Shown piece after piece: positions 1 through 8,890 of a stretch of 64,000 bases of DNA (the stretch's first letter is position 1; every line of letters begins with the position of its first letter). The position numbers and the translations under genes were made by a program. Under the pieces are notes generated by a model that was not told where the DNA came from, did not search any database, and saw only the letters and a list, made by a program, of their open reading frames with translations. Source of the DNA: Pontibacter rufus (GTDB lineage Bacteria; Bacteroidota; Bacteroidia; Cytophagales; Hymenobacteraceae); contig NZ_JADQDR010000002.1 in assembly GCF_015694705.1 (NCBI RefSeq), positions 186,001-250,000 on the forward strand, read 5' to 3'.

Positions 1-539
1 ATCAGAACAGGCAAATCAATAGCCGCTTCGATGTAGCTGACAATGCTGCCCTGATCTGTTCTCAGAAAAGAATGATTAATCCCTTTCATCACATCTACAA
101 ATCCGGGCATGCCAATGCCAACTCCTATAATCTTGTTTCTGGGAATACCGGATTTGTTAATGTAATCAGCAATGTGAGACGTTAATTGCTGAAGGGCATC
201 AGGGTTATTGGGTAAAGCCAGTTCAATCTTTTCAACCTCGCCCACATAATTATGCTGCATGTCGAGGAGAGCGATGCGGGTAATTAGCTGGTCCATCGCT
301 ACCGATACCACATACATAAGGTCGGGCTTCAGGGAATACATCTGCGGCCGCCTGCCACCCGTCGACAGCGCATATCCTTTTTCAATTACAGCCCCTCCGC
401 TGATTAGTTCATTTACCATGCGGGTAGTAAGCGGCAGGCTCTTTTGGGTGAGCGTGCTCAAGTCTGCGCAGGAAAGCTCGCCCGAAAAGTATAAGTGCTT
501 TATGACGTTTCTTTTGTAAATGCCCTGTTTGTCAGCCAT
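1..539 (-). CDS. ROK-family transcriptional regulator (partial, C-terminus off the left edge)
   Basis: The minus-strand frame opens with ATG at 539 (MADKQGIYKRNV) and stays open to the window edge, about 179 codons. Residues 1-70 look like the winged helix of NagC/XylR-type ROK repressors, with a wing-like STGGRRPQ. Residues about 75-179 start the sugar-kinase-like fold, with GVGIGMPGFVD matching the ROK phosphate-binding region. A ROK kinase would lack the N-terminal winged helix, so a regulator is favoured. It lies 498 bases beyond the PNGase gene on the same strand. ROK regulators usually sense amino sugars or their phosphates, so control of sialic acid or GlcNAc use is a reasonable inference, not shown by sequence. 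Confidence 0.8.
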   Translation of the reverse strand, partial: MADKQGIYKRNVIKHLYFSGELSCADLSTLTQKSLPLTTRMVNELISGGAVIEKGYALSTGGRRPQMYSLKPDLMYVVSVAMDQLITRIALLDMQHNYVGEVEKIELALPNNPDALQQLTSHIADYINKSGIPRNKIIGVGIGMPGFVDVMKGINHSFLRTDQGSIVSYIEAAIDLPVL

Positions 540-1037
540 ACCTCGCAGATATTAACTTTCTTATTTTAGTTTGTAAAAAGTTAAACAAGGTATACAGGCT
601 TTTTAAATAAACAAAAAACTTTATGTATTTTTTTAAAATGTTATTTTGACATATATTTTCAGATGGGCAATATAAAAGGCTGTGTAAGACTTAGCGGGTT
701 TAAGTTTGGCAGAGTTTAGCATTTCTCTGGCTACAAGCTTTTGTCTGAATCAGGATTTACAGGAAGTATCATTGGCAGGAAGTATAGGCAGCGACAGAAC
801 TTATCAGGTAGTACATTATAAAAAGCCCCCTAATCTCTCCTTGAAGAAAGGAGCAGAATTTAATCAGTTTTATCGGTATTTTTACTAAAGCTTTTCCGAC
901 AAATTGTCTTGCCAGCTATATAAATGAAGGCTTGTAGAATTTACAGTATGCCTTATTAATAGCTGCCGCACGAGATTGCTAATCCGGCTTATACTTCTAA
1001 AAAGCTCCTTCTATACTTGTATTTCATCTTTCGAATG
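540..1037. other. Intergenic region without a supported gene
   Basis: This AT-rich gap lies between the PNGase stop and the ROK regulator start. It carries four AAGTATA/TATACTT heptamers near 780-1018. It also holds a short stretch around 823-862 (ccccctaatctctccttgaa) that resembles a widespread non-coding repeat whose translation gives PPNLSLKKG. A weak CTCCTT/AAGGAG hairpin sits at 837-853. No convincing promoter for the ROK gene could be fixed. Confidence 0.5.
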
Positions 1038-2978
1038 CTACTCTTTCAGGCGGATGCGTTTTTTGAATTTCTCTTCCCCGTTCACGAGTACTTTCAGGTA
1101 AAAACGGCCTTTCGGAAAGCGGCTCAGGTCGTACGTAAACACGCCTTCTTTCAGCTGCGGATAATGATGTTCCTCCACGAGCGTGTCTCCCGGGTCGGTA
1201 ATAATTTGCACAACTACATCTTCCGGAAAATTGGCGTAATAATCGAAAGTCGTTTTGTCGTTGGTGCGCGTGGGGTATAGGCCGAAGGAAGTTTGTGCTG
1301 TAACAGGCGCTACCGGCTGGCCTACTTCAAAATCATAGTATACCGAAGAACCGAAATCTGATTCAAAATCTTTCAGCATCGCGCCTTCGCTGTTCAGCAG
1401 GCGCGCCTTGCCACGCCCGCCTCTGGGGTTAGCCCAGAACTCCAGCCCATTGCCTGCCGAATCCAGCAGTATAAACTGGTAATTTCCGTCGGGCAGTTGC
1501 AGCGTATCGCGGTAAACAGTATTGGCTTTCAGGGAGCCAAGCGCTCTTTCCTGTAGCACCTTTCCGGCGCTGTTAACCACCGCATAACTGTTTTGCCCAG
1601 GCTGGTTGTTGGTCATCAGGTAAACGATAATGCCGCCTCCGTGCTTCGGAACTGCTTCAAACCGACTGCTCATCTTATTGTCTGCCGGGTACTGATCTCG
1701 CTTTCCGTTTGGCTGCAACAACTCTGCTTCAAACGTATTCATGCCAGCCTTTCCGTTGATAACGCCGGGCAATGAAATAACAGCAGAAGCGCCGGGCGCC
1801 AAAGTACCTTTCCAGTTATACTTGCTTTTGGCGGCTTTACTTACGCCGTAGCGGATATTTATACTTCTGACAGGCGCCGAGCCCATATTCTTTATCACAA
1901 TTTCGGGCTGCATGGCCGCCGGATTCTGCCGCTGGTAAACATCTACTACAGAAGGCCGGATGACTGCTTCCAGCGCCACATCGTTTTTTGCCGCCGCTTT
2001 TTTATACTGAATCAGGTAAGCCGTTATCACCTCGTCGGCGCTGGGATTGGCAGACACATAAGGCTGCATATTCAGGTTGATGCTGTGCTGCCCGCCCGCC
2101 TGCACGGGCAGGTTATAAATATCGGGCTGCATCAGGTTGCCGGGGCACCAGTTGGCGCGGTCGTATATCCAGGTGCCTGCCTGCGGGTACAGCGGATTGT
2201 CGCCGCATTGTTTCCAGATGGCCCTGGTGTCTATCAATTTCCCGTCGTACCAAAGTTCCCGGTACTTGTTGCAGAACTCGCCGCAGCCATCCGGCTCATC
2301 CATGCCGTGGCCGGTTTGCACCACGCGCAGCCGCGCAAAATCCGCCTGTTTACTGGCTGTAAAAGCAACCGGCTTCAGAGCGTTTTCGATGCTGTTGGTG
2401 CTGTCGCCGTAGCGGAAAGAGCCGTCGTATATTTTCTGAATGCTAATTGGTTCCCAGGCCGGTTTTCCTTTCACGATCTCAAAATCCAGCGTTATGCTCC
2501 AGCCTCGATCTTTATTGGGTTCATAGCCTGTGTGGTTGTACTCAATCTCTACGCTGTCGCGCAGCAGCATACTAAAGTCCGTTACATCCACGGCCCAGTT
2601 AAACTGCCAGTCTTTGCCGAAAGCGCCGCCGTAGGGTGTCAGCATCCGGCCGATCTCGTAATCCTGCGAAGCGCCTTTCACGCCACCCGTACGCCGGATG
2701 GTGATGCGGTCTTTGTAATCCCAGTCGGCGCAGCGCATACTATCCGGGCAGGCAAAACGCACGTTCAGTTTTATACTCCGGATTTCTTCTTTGGCAGACG
2801 GAAATTTACCCCAGGCGGTATAGGTGTTGGTGCCTGTGGAAGGGTTGGTAACCACCGTTATGCGGTTATGGGTTACCACATGTAGGGTATCGGAAGCGTA
2901 TGTGGTGATAGATAAAAGTGCAAGTATAGCCACCAGGCAGGCGGCCGGAATTTTTCTGTAACAAGTATTTTTCATCAT
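1038..2978 (-). CDS. Secreted PNGase F-type peptide-N4-(N-acetylglucosaminyl)asparagine amidase with sorting-like C-terminus
   Basis: The protein is about 646 residues from the ATG at 2978, which puts a signal peptide (KIPAACLVAILALLSITTYA) at the N-terminus; an upstream ATG at 2999 adds seven residues. PNGase F hydrolyses the amide joining N-glycans to asparagine. Two PNGase F regions are visible: CPDSMRCADWD, holding the counterpart of catalytic Asp60 (about residue 87), and GCGEFC, holding the counterpart of Glu206 (about 234), followed by YDRANWCPG. The counterpart of Glu118 is not evident: the aligned stretch reads EYNHTGYE. The last 80 residues resemble a T9SS type A tail (YPTRTNDKTTFDYY, FPKGRFYLKV). 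It is the last gene of the sialoglycan operon, 72 bases after the alpha-galactosidase. Confidence 0.85.
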   Translation of the reverse strand: MMKNTCYRKIPAACLVAILALLSITTYASDTLHVVTHNRITVVTNPSTGTNTYTAWGKFPSAKEEIRSIKLNVRFACPDSMRCADWDYKDRITIRRTGGVKGASQDYEIGRMLTPYGGAFGKDWQFNWAVDVTDFSMLLRDSVEIEYNHTGYEPNKDRGWSITLDFEIVKGKPAWEPISIQKIYDGSFRYGDSTNSIENALKPVAFTASKQADFARLRVVQTGHGMDEPDGCGEFCNKYRELWYDGKLIDTRAIWKQCGDNPLYPQAGTWIYDRANWCPGNLMQPDIYNLPVQAGGQHSINLNMQPYVSANPSADEVITAYLIQYKKAAAKNDVALEAVIRPSVVDVYQRQNPAAMQPEIVIKNMGSAPVRSINIRYGVSKAAKSKYNWKGTLAPGASAVISLPGVINGKAGMNTFEAELLQPNGKRDQYPADNKMSSRFEAVPKHGGGIIVYLMTNNQPGQNSYAVVNSAGKVLQERALGSLKANTVYRDTLQLPDGNYQFILLDSAGNGLEFWANPRGGRGKARLLNSEGAMLKDFESDFGSSVYYDFEVGQPVAPVTAQTSFGLYPTRTNDKTTFDYYANFPEDVVVQIITDPGDTLVEEHHYPQLKEGVFTYDLSRFPKGRFYLKVLVNGEEKFKKRIRLKE

Positions 2979-3050
2979 GAGCAAACGTGAGTGGTACATG
3001 CTGCTTGCCGTGACAGTGCGCCCGGCAGTGCTATTGCTTAGCAGCTTTGC

Positions 3051-4313
3051 TTATTTATATTGAAAAACATTGAACGGCCTGGAGGTGCCTGATACCCTAA
3101 GCACAACAATTCCATGTGCCGGAACATCAAAGCTGACTTCTTTTTTTGTCGAAGCTGCATAATCTTTCTTCTCCCACAAGTTGCGCATGGTATAGCCTTT
3201 CGCAGCATCTAACCCCAGGGAGTCAGGGTGAAAGGTTATAGCGGCTTCTTTACCTGATCTGTTGAGCAGGGCAATGCCCACCTGCCCACTCATCGTAGAC
3301 TGGAGCGGCTTTGCCCATACTTCCAGATCGCCGTTGTCCACTAGGCGACGTGCCTGATAAACGAGCTTATCCTGGTTCAGCGCAATCAGTTCTTTGTTCG
3401 TCAGAATACTGATTGTTTCATCCGACATTTTCCGCAGGTCGTTTCCGGCCAGGAGCGGGGAGTTCAGCATACACCACATCGAAAAGTGTGTTTTGTCCTC
3501 TTCGTAGCTCATACCGCGCCCTACCTGCAGCATGTCCATATCATTTACATGCCCAGGCGAGGCGTGCTTCCAGAGGTCGGCGTTCAGGTCCACAATATGC
3601 ATCACGGAGGCAAAGGTATTATTTATATCGCCGGAGATGCGCCAGGAGTCTGCCAGCGGCACCACCCACTCGCCCGGAAATTTCCAGCGGCAAACGTTGT
3701 ACACCACGTCCGGGCGAATTTGCCGTATCAGGTTGCCGATCTGGGTATAACGCGCCTGCTCGTCCAGCCCGAGCCACTCGCCGCCGCACCAGTCCACTTT
3801 AATAAAATCGTAGTTCCACTCTTTTAACATTCGTTGCAGGTCCTGCGCATCATGCCCGTGCAGGCCCATCCCCACACCCACTGTATCTTTATCCCAATAA
3901 GAGGCACAGGTATTGATGCCGGCATCAGAATAAATCCCAGCTTTCAGCCCTTTGGAATGAATGTAATCGCTCACGGCCCTCATGCCGTTCGGAAACCGTT
4001 CAGGGTGAGCCAGCAAGTTGCCTTCGGCATCGCGGCCGCCGAAAAAGCCATCGTCGATGTTGATGTACGTATAGCCGGCATCCTGCATACCCGACGAAAC
4101 CATAAAATCAGCCTGCGCCCTGATGATTTCCTCGCTGATGTTGGCATGAAAGTTATTCCAGCTCGACCAGCCCATGATTGGTATCCTGGGGCGATCTGTT
4201 ACCTCCTCCGGATAACTTTCTGGTTGAACTGCGCCGGTTGACAAGATATTTTTTTGACTTTGGCAAAAAGTTAATCCAATAGCCAATAAAAAAAGAGAGG
4301 TCCTATACATCAT
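3051..4313 (-). CDS. GH27 alpha-galactosidase, exported
   Basis: This 420-residue GH27 protein removes terminal alpha-galactose; alpha-N-acetylgalactosaminidase or beta-L-arabinopyranosidase are the alternatives in the family. The start of the barrel is PIMGWSSWNNF (about 45-55). The nucleophile Asp lies in FIKVDWCGG (about 174) and the acid/base Asp in WRISGDINN (about 229). The C-terminal beta domain ends near 415. The N-terminus (MMYRTSLFLLAIGLTFCQSQ) is a signal, possibly a lipoprotein one with Cys17, although Phe before the Cys is atypical for a lipobox. It sits between the GH123-like and PNGase genes. In this setting alpha-Gal or alpha-GalNAc caps on glycans are the likely target. Confidence 0.88.
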   Translation of the reverse strand: MMYRTSLFLLAIGLTFCQSQKNILSTGAVQPESYPEEVTDRPRIPIMGWSSWNNFHANISEEIIRAQADFMVSSGMQDAGYTYINIDDGFFGGRDAEGNLLAHPERFPNGMRAVSDYIHSKGLKAGIYSDAGINTCASYWDKDTVGVGMGLHGHDAQDLQRMLKEWNYDFIKVDWCGGEWLGLDEQARYTQIGNLIRQIRPDVVYNVCRWKFPGEWVVPLADSWRISGDINNTFASVMHIVDLNADLWKHASPGHVNDMDMLQVGRGMSYEEDKTHFSMWCMLNSPLLAGNDLRKMSDETISILTNKELIALNQDKLVYQARRLVDNGDLEVWAKPLQSTMSGQVGIALLNRSGKEAAITFHPDSLGLDAAKGYTMRNLWEKKDYAASTKKEVSFDVPAHGIVVLRVSGTSRPFNVFQYK

Positions 4314-4432
4314 GATGCTTCATCTTCTCTGCTGATAAAATAAAATTCCGCTTTGCCAATACTCTAAGTATAAACAGGAATTTATAAGTTATAGATCAAT
4401 TTGATTTCCGGCCACACTTACCGGATTTTCGC

Positions 4433-6145
4433 TTAAAGTTGGTTCAGGGCGATTTTTGCTTTCTGCACCATGTCTGCTGCCGGTGTTTTTTCCAGGGCAG
4501 GTATTTCAAAAACTGACAGTATTTTGTCTAATTCATCCAGTTTCGCCTGATTGCCTTTCTGCCGGTACTCCTCGCGGAGCAGGCGTATTTTTTCAAAGTC
4601 CCGGATGCCTTCTTTCAATTTTTCAAAACGGATGGACGTCATCGGCCCGGGGTATACCTGGTAGGTATCGCCTGCGGGCCAGGTGCGGAAGCGGCTGTCC
4701 TGCAAAGGATTTTGCACCCAACTGTTGTAGGCCCAGCGCAGGTAACCGGTAAAACCCTGGGCTGCGGCATACCAGCCAATCCAGGCCTGTTCGGCAGGCG
4801 GCGAAAACGTAAATGCATTCGGGAAAGGGCTGGAGCAGCTGTTGTAAAAAGTACTCGGCTTGCCCTGCGCCTTGCGCCGCTGCAATACGTCCTCACTAAA
4901 CTTCGATGCCAGGGCCACGCTGTAATCGAATATTTCCGGTTCTATTTCAGGATGGTAGTCGCCGGCCAGGGCAATTCTCCAATCCGGGTCCACCGATTTA
5001 AGCAGTTTAATAACCGCCTGCATGGCGGGCATAGGCCGTTCGTCCATCGCAATACTGGTGATGCTGAACCAGCCTTTTTCTTTGAGATGGCGGGCAAAAT
5101 CTTTTAGCATGGCTGACCAGAAGGCATTGTATTCGGCAGATCCGGGTTTGGCAACCAACGCCGTATCTCTGCCCAGCGCCTCATCATAATATTGAAAGGA
5201 AAGTTTCCAGGGCACCATCGTGTAGCAGTTGATGCGGTCTTTGATACCGCAGCGCATCACAAACGATACATACTCATCAAAGCGGCTGTAATCATACTTC
5301 CAGGAACCATCTTTTTGCTTTATCCATTTAATAAGGCTCGGAAAATCGTCGTAAGTCTGGTGGTTCCAGGGCTCGTCGATGATGCTGGTGGTGATATTTT
5401 TTTGCCCGGCAGCTGCCAGCATTTCATAGTATGGCTTCATATACCGGTAATGTTCCGGGCTCCACAGCGCCACATCATGCACCCTCGCGATGGCGGCCGG
5501 ATGCTGCCACAGGTCCAAATCAAATTCCCATTGGCTGGCAGGCGGCAACACGTGGTCAAGCACTTTAACTGACAACTGCAGGGTATAAGGCTTGCCTGCA
5601 TGAACGGTTAGGGTGCCGTTATACTTGCCCGCAGGCGTGCCGGCCGGCACCTTTATGGTTAGCCATACCGGCTGCACCGTGTTTTTCGCTACCGCAGTAG
5701 CTGCCGCCAGCTCAATGGGGTCGGCTACATAAGACGAATCGAAGTCAGCCGGTTTGCGCTGGCCGCATCCTTCCCCAAACTCATCCGTGAGGACATAACG
5801 CACAAAACCGGCGGTGATATTTTCAGCGCTAATGCGTGCGCCTGCGCCATTCGTCAGATCACCGGCTTGTATGCGGAGTTGCGGGATATTTTTATCTGTC
5901 CAGACGAGCAATTGGGTTTGTACTTCTTCGCCTTTCCAGGCCACAGCATTCCATTTATCTTGCTGCGGCCCTTGCGGCACTTGATCTTGCGCAAACCGGA
6001 TATTACTGCTGGCAAAACTCACTTGCACCGGGTTTTGCCATACAGTCCGGGCAACTGCCTGCTTGTCCGGTATAGGCTGTGTGCCTGCCTGTATGGGTAA
6101 GTAATTATTGAAAAGGAAGAGCATCAAAATGAGAAAATGCATCAT
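4433..6145 (-). CDS. GH123-type (DUF4091) exported glycoside hydrolase, probable beta-N-acetylgalactosaminidase
   Basis: The 570-residue protein has a signal peptide (MMHFLILMLFLFNNYLPIQA), an N-terminal beta-sandwich (about 35-200) and a TIM-barrel-like DUF4091 region (about 205-550). GH123 enzymes use a neighbouring Asp-Glu pair in substrate-assisted hydrolysis of beta-linked GalNAc. An Asp-Glu pair is present in SIAMDERPM at about 368-369. The C-terminal helix RFEKLKEGIRDFEKIRLLRE is typical of DUF4091 proteins. Known GH123 members act on GalNAc of glycosphingolipids, which fits a locus with sialidases and galactosidases. Substrate is inferred from family and context; other DUF4091 proteins are uncharacterised. 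Confidence 0.75.
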   Translation of the reverse strand: MMHFLILMLFLFNNYLPIQAGTQPIPDKQAVARTVWQNPVQVSFASSNIRFAQDQVPQGPQQDKWNAVAWKGEEVQTQLLVWTDKNIPQLRIQAGDLTNGAGARISAENITAGFVRYVLTDEFGEGCGQRKPADFDSSYVADPIELAAATAVAKNTVQPVWLTIKVPAGTPAGKYNGTLTVHAGKPYTLQLSVKVLDHVLPPASQWEFDLDLWQHPAAIARVHDVALWSPEHYRYMKPYYEMLAAAGQKNITTSIIDEPWNHQTYDDFPSLIKWIKQKDGSWKYDYSRFDEYVSFVMRCGIKDRINCYTMVPWKLSFQYYDEALGRDTALVAKPGSAEYNAFWSAMLKDFARHLKEKGWFSITSIAMDERPMPAMQAVIKLLKSVDPDWRIALAGDYHPEIEPEIFDYSVALASKFSEDVLQRRKAQGKPSTFYNSCSSPFPNAFTFSPPAEQAWIGWYAAAQGFTGYLRWAYNSWVQNPLQDSRFRTWPAGDTYQVYPGPMTSIRFEKLKEGIRDFEKIRLLREEYRQKGNQAKLDELDKILSVFEIPALEKTPAADMVQKAKIALNQL

Positions 6146-6364
6146 GGGCGTTGCGTTAAATTAAAGTTTGTACGGCCGCTTCAAAGTACAAAGCATGGGA
6201 TTTGGCTGGTGTCGCACCGAATTAAGGCCTCTTCAAAGAAACAAAATATATAGCTATTTTCTGCCTTCTACATCCATATATAACTACCTATACTTTAAAA
6301 TATCACTCCCTGCTCCTCGCCGGCCACAGGCGTATGGCAGCCGCTTGTTAAGATTACTCCCACT

Positions 6365-7579
6365 TCACCACTTCAAAAACAATTTGCCTGTACCCGTCTT
6401 TCTCGTATAAAACCCCAATCTCTTTTTTCCCAATTTTACTATATCAGAATAAGCGGCATAGCTGTTTCCTTCATAGCCTGGCTTGCTTTTGGCAATTACG
6501 AAGCCCTTGTTCCAGTTTTCGCCTCCATCCATACTAATACGTAAGGTTAAATTATCTCTGCGACTGGTATCGGCGGCATTGCTGAAGGCAAGTATGGCTT
6601 TGCCTTTCTTTTCGCCTATTTTAAGGAGGCTTCCCTCGTTTACCGGATCGGGGAGTTGCTTATCAAAATAGGTCGTGGCCCAGGTAGCGCCGCCGTCGCT
6701 GCTGATGGCCACAATGCGGGCGCGCACATCGCCCTGCTGGTTGCGGGCATTCAACATGAGCTTTCCGTCGGTTAGCGGGGCGGCTGTCGCTTCGTTGCTC
6801 CCCGATTCGGGCACGGTTTCGCTTAACTTAAAGGTTTTGCCGTGGTCGTCGGTATAATAGCCGTGGGCGGAATAGTCTTTAGATGCTTCCTGCGGATCTC
6901 CCTCGGAGTGATTGGCTGCTACGTAAATCCGCCCTTTATACTTCCCGTCGGCAAACTGCATGGCATGGCCGGGCGTGTTGGCATAAGAGCGCCAGTCTTC
7001 TGTAAAAGTATAAGCCGGGTTGGCCTCGGGCTGGTTCGGGCGATGCACCTGCGTGGTAATGTTTACCGGCTCCGACCAGGTAGCGCCATTGTCAGTGGAG
7101 GTTTTATACCATACTTCCCGAAGGCCGTTTCCTTTGCGCACTTCGCCTTCGTGGTTATTGCCGGTGTTATAGAACAGGAAAATCCTCCCTTTCGGATAGG
7201 CGGGGTCGGTCAGGTCCACTACCGGGGCAGCATTGCCGGCCTGTAGCTTGTCATAATCCACCACTACCTGCAGTGCCGACCAGGTTTTGCCTTTGTCGGT
7301 GCTGCGCCTCATCACCATGTCTATGTCGCCGAAATCACCGCTGCCATGCACCCTTCCCTCCGCAAAAGCCAGCAAATCGCCGTTAGCCAAGCCAACAATG
7401 GCCGGTATGCGGTAGGATTGGTAGCCATCCTGGCCGGAGATAAAGACCGGAACATCGGTGGGCTGAGCGTACATCAATATGTAGTTCAGCAATAAGCAGC
7501 AGACAAGTATGATTCGTTTTATGGTAGTAAGTTTAAAGTTTATTTCTGAAAAGCCTCCAGTACCTGCCAGCAGTACCAC
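6365..7579 (-). CDS. GH33 exo-alpha-sialidase, exported
   Basis: This sialidase releases terminal sialic acid. The first arginine of the triad lies in the YRIP motif (about 57), the second in LNARNQQG (about 279) and the third in SRRDN (about 340). The catalytic Glu is in SGSNEA (about 263) and the nucleophile Tyr in AAYSDI (about 377). Five Asp boxes are visible, such as STDKGKTW, STDNGATW and SSDGGATW. The start is uncertain. The only ATG before the hydrophobic signal (KRIILVCCLLLNYILMYAQ) is at 7579, which overlaps the epimerase gene by 40 bases and puts about 20 residues before the signal. A non-ATG start nearer 7520 is possible. No lipobox is seen. Confidence 0.9.
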   Translation of the reverse strand: MVLLAGTGGFSEINFKLTTIKRIILVCCLLLNYILMYAQPTDVPVFISGQDGYQSYRIPAIVGLANGDLLAFAEGRVHGSGDFGDIDMVMRRSTDKGKTWSALQVVVDYDKLQAGNAAPVVDLTDPAYPKGRIFLFYNTGNNHEGEVRKGNGLREVWYKTSTDNGATWSEPVNITTQVHRPNQPEANPAYTFTEDWRSYANTPGHAMQFADGKYKGRIYVAANHSEGDPQEASKDYSAHGYYTDDHGKTFKLSETVPESGSNEATAAPLTDGKLMLNARNQQGDVRARIVAISSDGGATWATTYFDKQLPDPVNEGSLLKIGEKKGKAILAFSNAADTSRRDNLTLRISMDGGENWNKGFVIAKSKPGYEGNSYAAYSDIVKLGKKRLGFYTRKTGTGKLFLKW

Positions 7580-8724
7580 TCCTGCCGCGGCAAATGGAAA
7601 GGCCCCTTAAACAGGTTGCCTTTGATGGTGGACGACAACCGGCCGTCGCGGTGCAGGTAGCCGAACCATTCGCCATTTTCTTTATCATGGAAATGCTGAT
7701 AAGCATAGTCGTGTATCTGCTGGTGCCATCCGGCATACTTCTGATTGCCCGTCATCAGGTAAGCCAGCAGCGTGGCGATGATGGTTTCGTTTTGCGGCCA
7801 CCAGAACTTCATATCATGCCAGTATTCCTGCACGGGCTTGCCATACATATCCCGGAAGTATAAAATGCCACCGTGTTCCTTGTCCCAGCCGCGCTCCCAC
7901 ATATAATCGAGCATCCGGCAGCCGAGGTTAATCAGGTGCGGGTCGTTGTTGCGGTGTTTTGCTTCATGCAGTATAAACCAGGCGCCTTCTATAGCATGGC
8001 CGGGGTTCAGGGTTCTCCCGTCGAAATGGTCGATAAGGCTGCCGTCGGGCGCTACCTGCTCCATCACGCAACGGATGTCATCCTTCACAAAATCCTGTTC
8101 TATTTCTGCTATCCACTTTGGTATCCATTCATCACAGCGTTCGTCGCCGATGGTGTCGCGCAGCTGCTGGGCGGTGTTGAGCATAATCATCGGGATGCTG
8201 ATGCCTTTGGCCGGGCGCGTGCCTGTAAATTTGGGTTCGAGCAGGCCCGGCGTGGTGGCGTATTCGAGGCACTTGCCAAACAGGCGGCGGGCTTCGTCGG
8301 CCACTTCTTTATCGCCGCTGGCTTTGGCGTAGGCGGCAAAAGCAATCACGGCAAAGGTCTCGGAGAAGAAATAGCGCCGTTTGCGGAGCGGCTTTCCGCC
8401 GCGCGTCATGTGGAAAAACATGCGGCCATCTTCATCAAAACAATATCTTCGCAGGAAATCGATGCCTTTTTTAGCGCCTTCCAGCCATTCTGCCTTCTGC
8501 TCCACGGTATTATATAAAGTAGAAAGCAGCCAGGCAAAACGGCCCTGTATCCAGACCGCTTTGTCATCGTCCAGCAGGCTGCCGTCAGCGTCGCGCATCA
8601 GCAGGTAACCGCCGTATTCCTCGTCGATAGCGCGTGGAAACCAGAAAGGCAGTGTGTCCTCTAAAAGCTGTTTCTTGTAGAAGGTTTTGTATTGGTCTAA
8701 GGCAGAAGTATAAGTTGATGTCAT
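7540..8724 (-). CDS. N-acylglucosamine 2-epimerase (AGE family), cytoplasmic
   Basis: The 394-residue protein is full length for the AGE/renin-binding family, with no signal peptide. It interconverts N-acetylmannosamine and N-acetylglucosamine. The two catalytic histidines are visible in NPGHAIEGAW (about 243) and GPFHLPRQEW (about 377), in an alpha/alpha-barrel rich in Trp and Arg. In Bacteroides the sialic acid route goes Neu5Ac to ManNAc to GlcNAc through such an epimerase, then a ROK hexokinase, rather than through ManNAc kinase. The lyase in the same operon supports that route here. Cellobiose 2-epimerase is the alternative within the fold, but context favours ManNAc. Confidence 0.88.
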   Translation of the reverse strand: MTSTYTSALDQYKTFYKKQLLEDTLPFWFPRAIDEEYGGYLLMRDADGSLLDDDKAVWIQGRFAWLLSTLYNTVEQKAEWLEGAKKGIDFLRRYCFDEDGRMFFHMTRGGKPLRKRRYFFSETFAVIAFAAYAKASGDKEVADEARRLFGKCLEYATTPGLLEPKFTGTRPAKGISIPMIMLNTAQQLRDTIGDERCDEWIPKWIAEIEQDFVKDDIRCVMEQVAPDGSLIDHFDGRTLNPGHAIEGAWFILHEAKHRNNDPHLINLGCRMLDYMWERGWDKEHGGILYFRDMYGKPVQEYWHDMKFWWPQNETIIATLLAYLMTGNQKYAGWHQQIHDYAYQHFHDKENGEWFGYLHRDGRLSSTIKGNLFKGPFHLPRQEWYCWQVLEAFQK

Positions 8725-8808
8725 ATCGGGAGGTTGTCTTATTTTTTAACTGGAGATGTTTCTTAAAGTATGATGATTACTTGCTACCGAAGTATAAACC
8801 CGTCCTTT

Positions 8809-8878
8809 GCTGGTGCGAGCTTGCAGCTCGCACTTTTTCCTGTAGATGTAAAGATACGAGCTACATGCTCGCACCAGC
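8809..8878. repeat. Composite palindromic repeat between the sialate esterase and epimerase genes
   Basis: Outer 12-base arms (gctggtgcgagc at 8809-8820 and gctcgcaccagc at 8867-8878) are perfect inverted repeats. Each arm also belongs to its own small hairpin: gcgagc-ttgca-gctcgc (8815-8831) and cgagc-tacat-gctcg (8857-8871). The layout resembles REP/BIME elements and short palindromic repeats common in Cytophagales genomes. It sits in the 166-base gap inside the operon, so it could be an RNA stabiliser or attenuator, or simply a repeat copy. Confidence 0.7.
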
Positions 8879-8890
8879 GGGTAACGTCTG

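Noticed and set aside
706..888. A 60-codon plus-strand frame
   Set aside because: Its PPNLSLKKG stretch resembles translations of a common non-coding repeat, and there is no other coding support.
2085..2885. A 266-codon plus-strand frame
   Set aside because: It lies entirely antisense to the PNGase gene and has no recognisable domain; it follows from third-position GC of the real gene.
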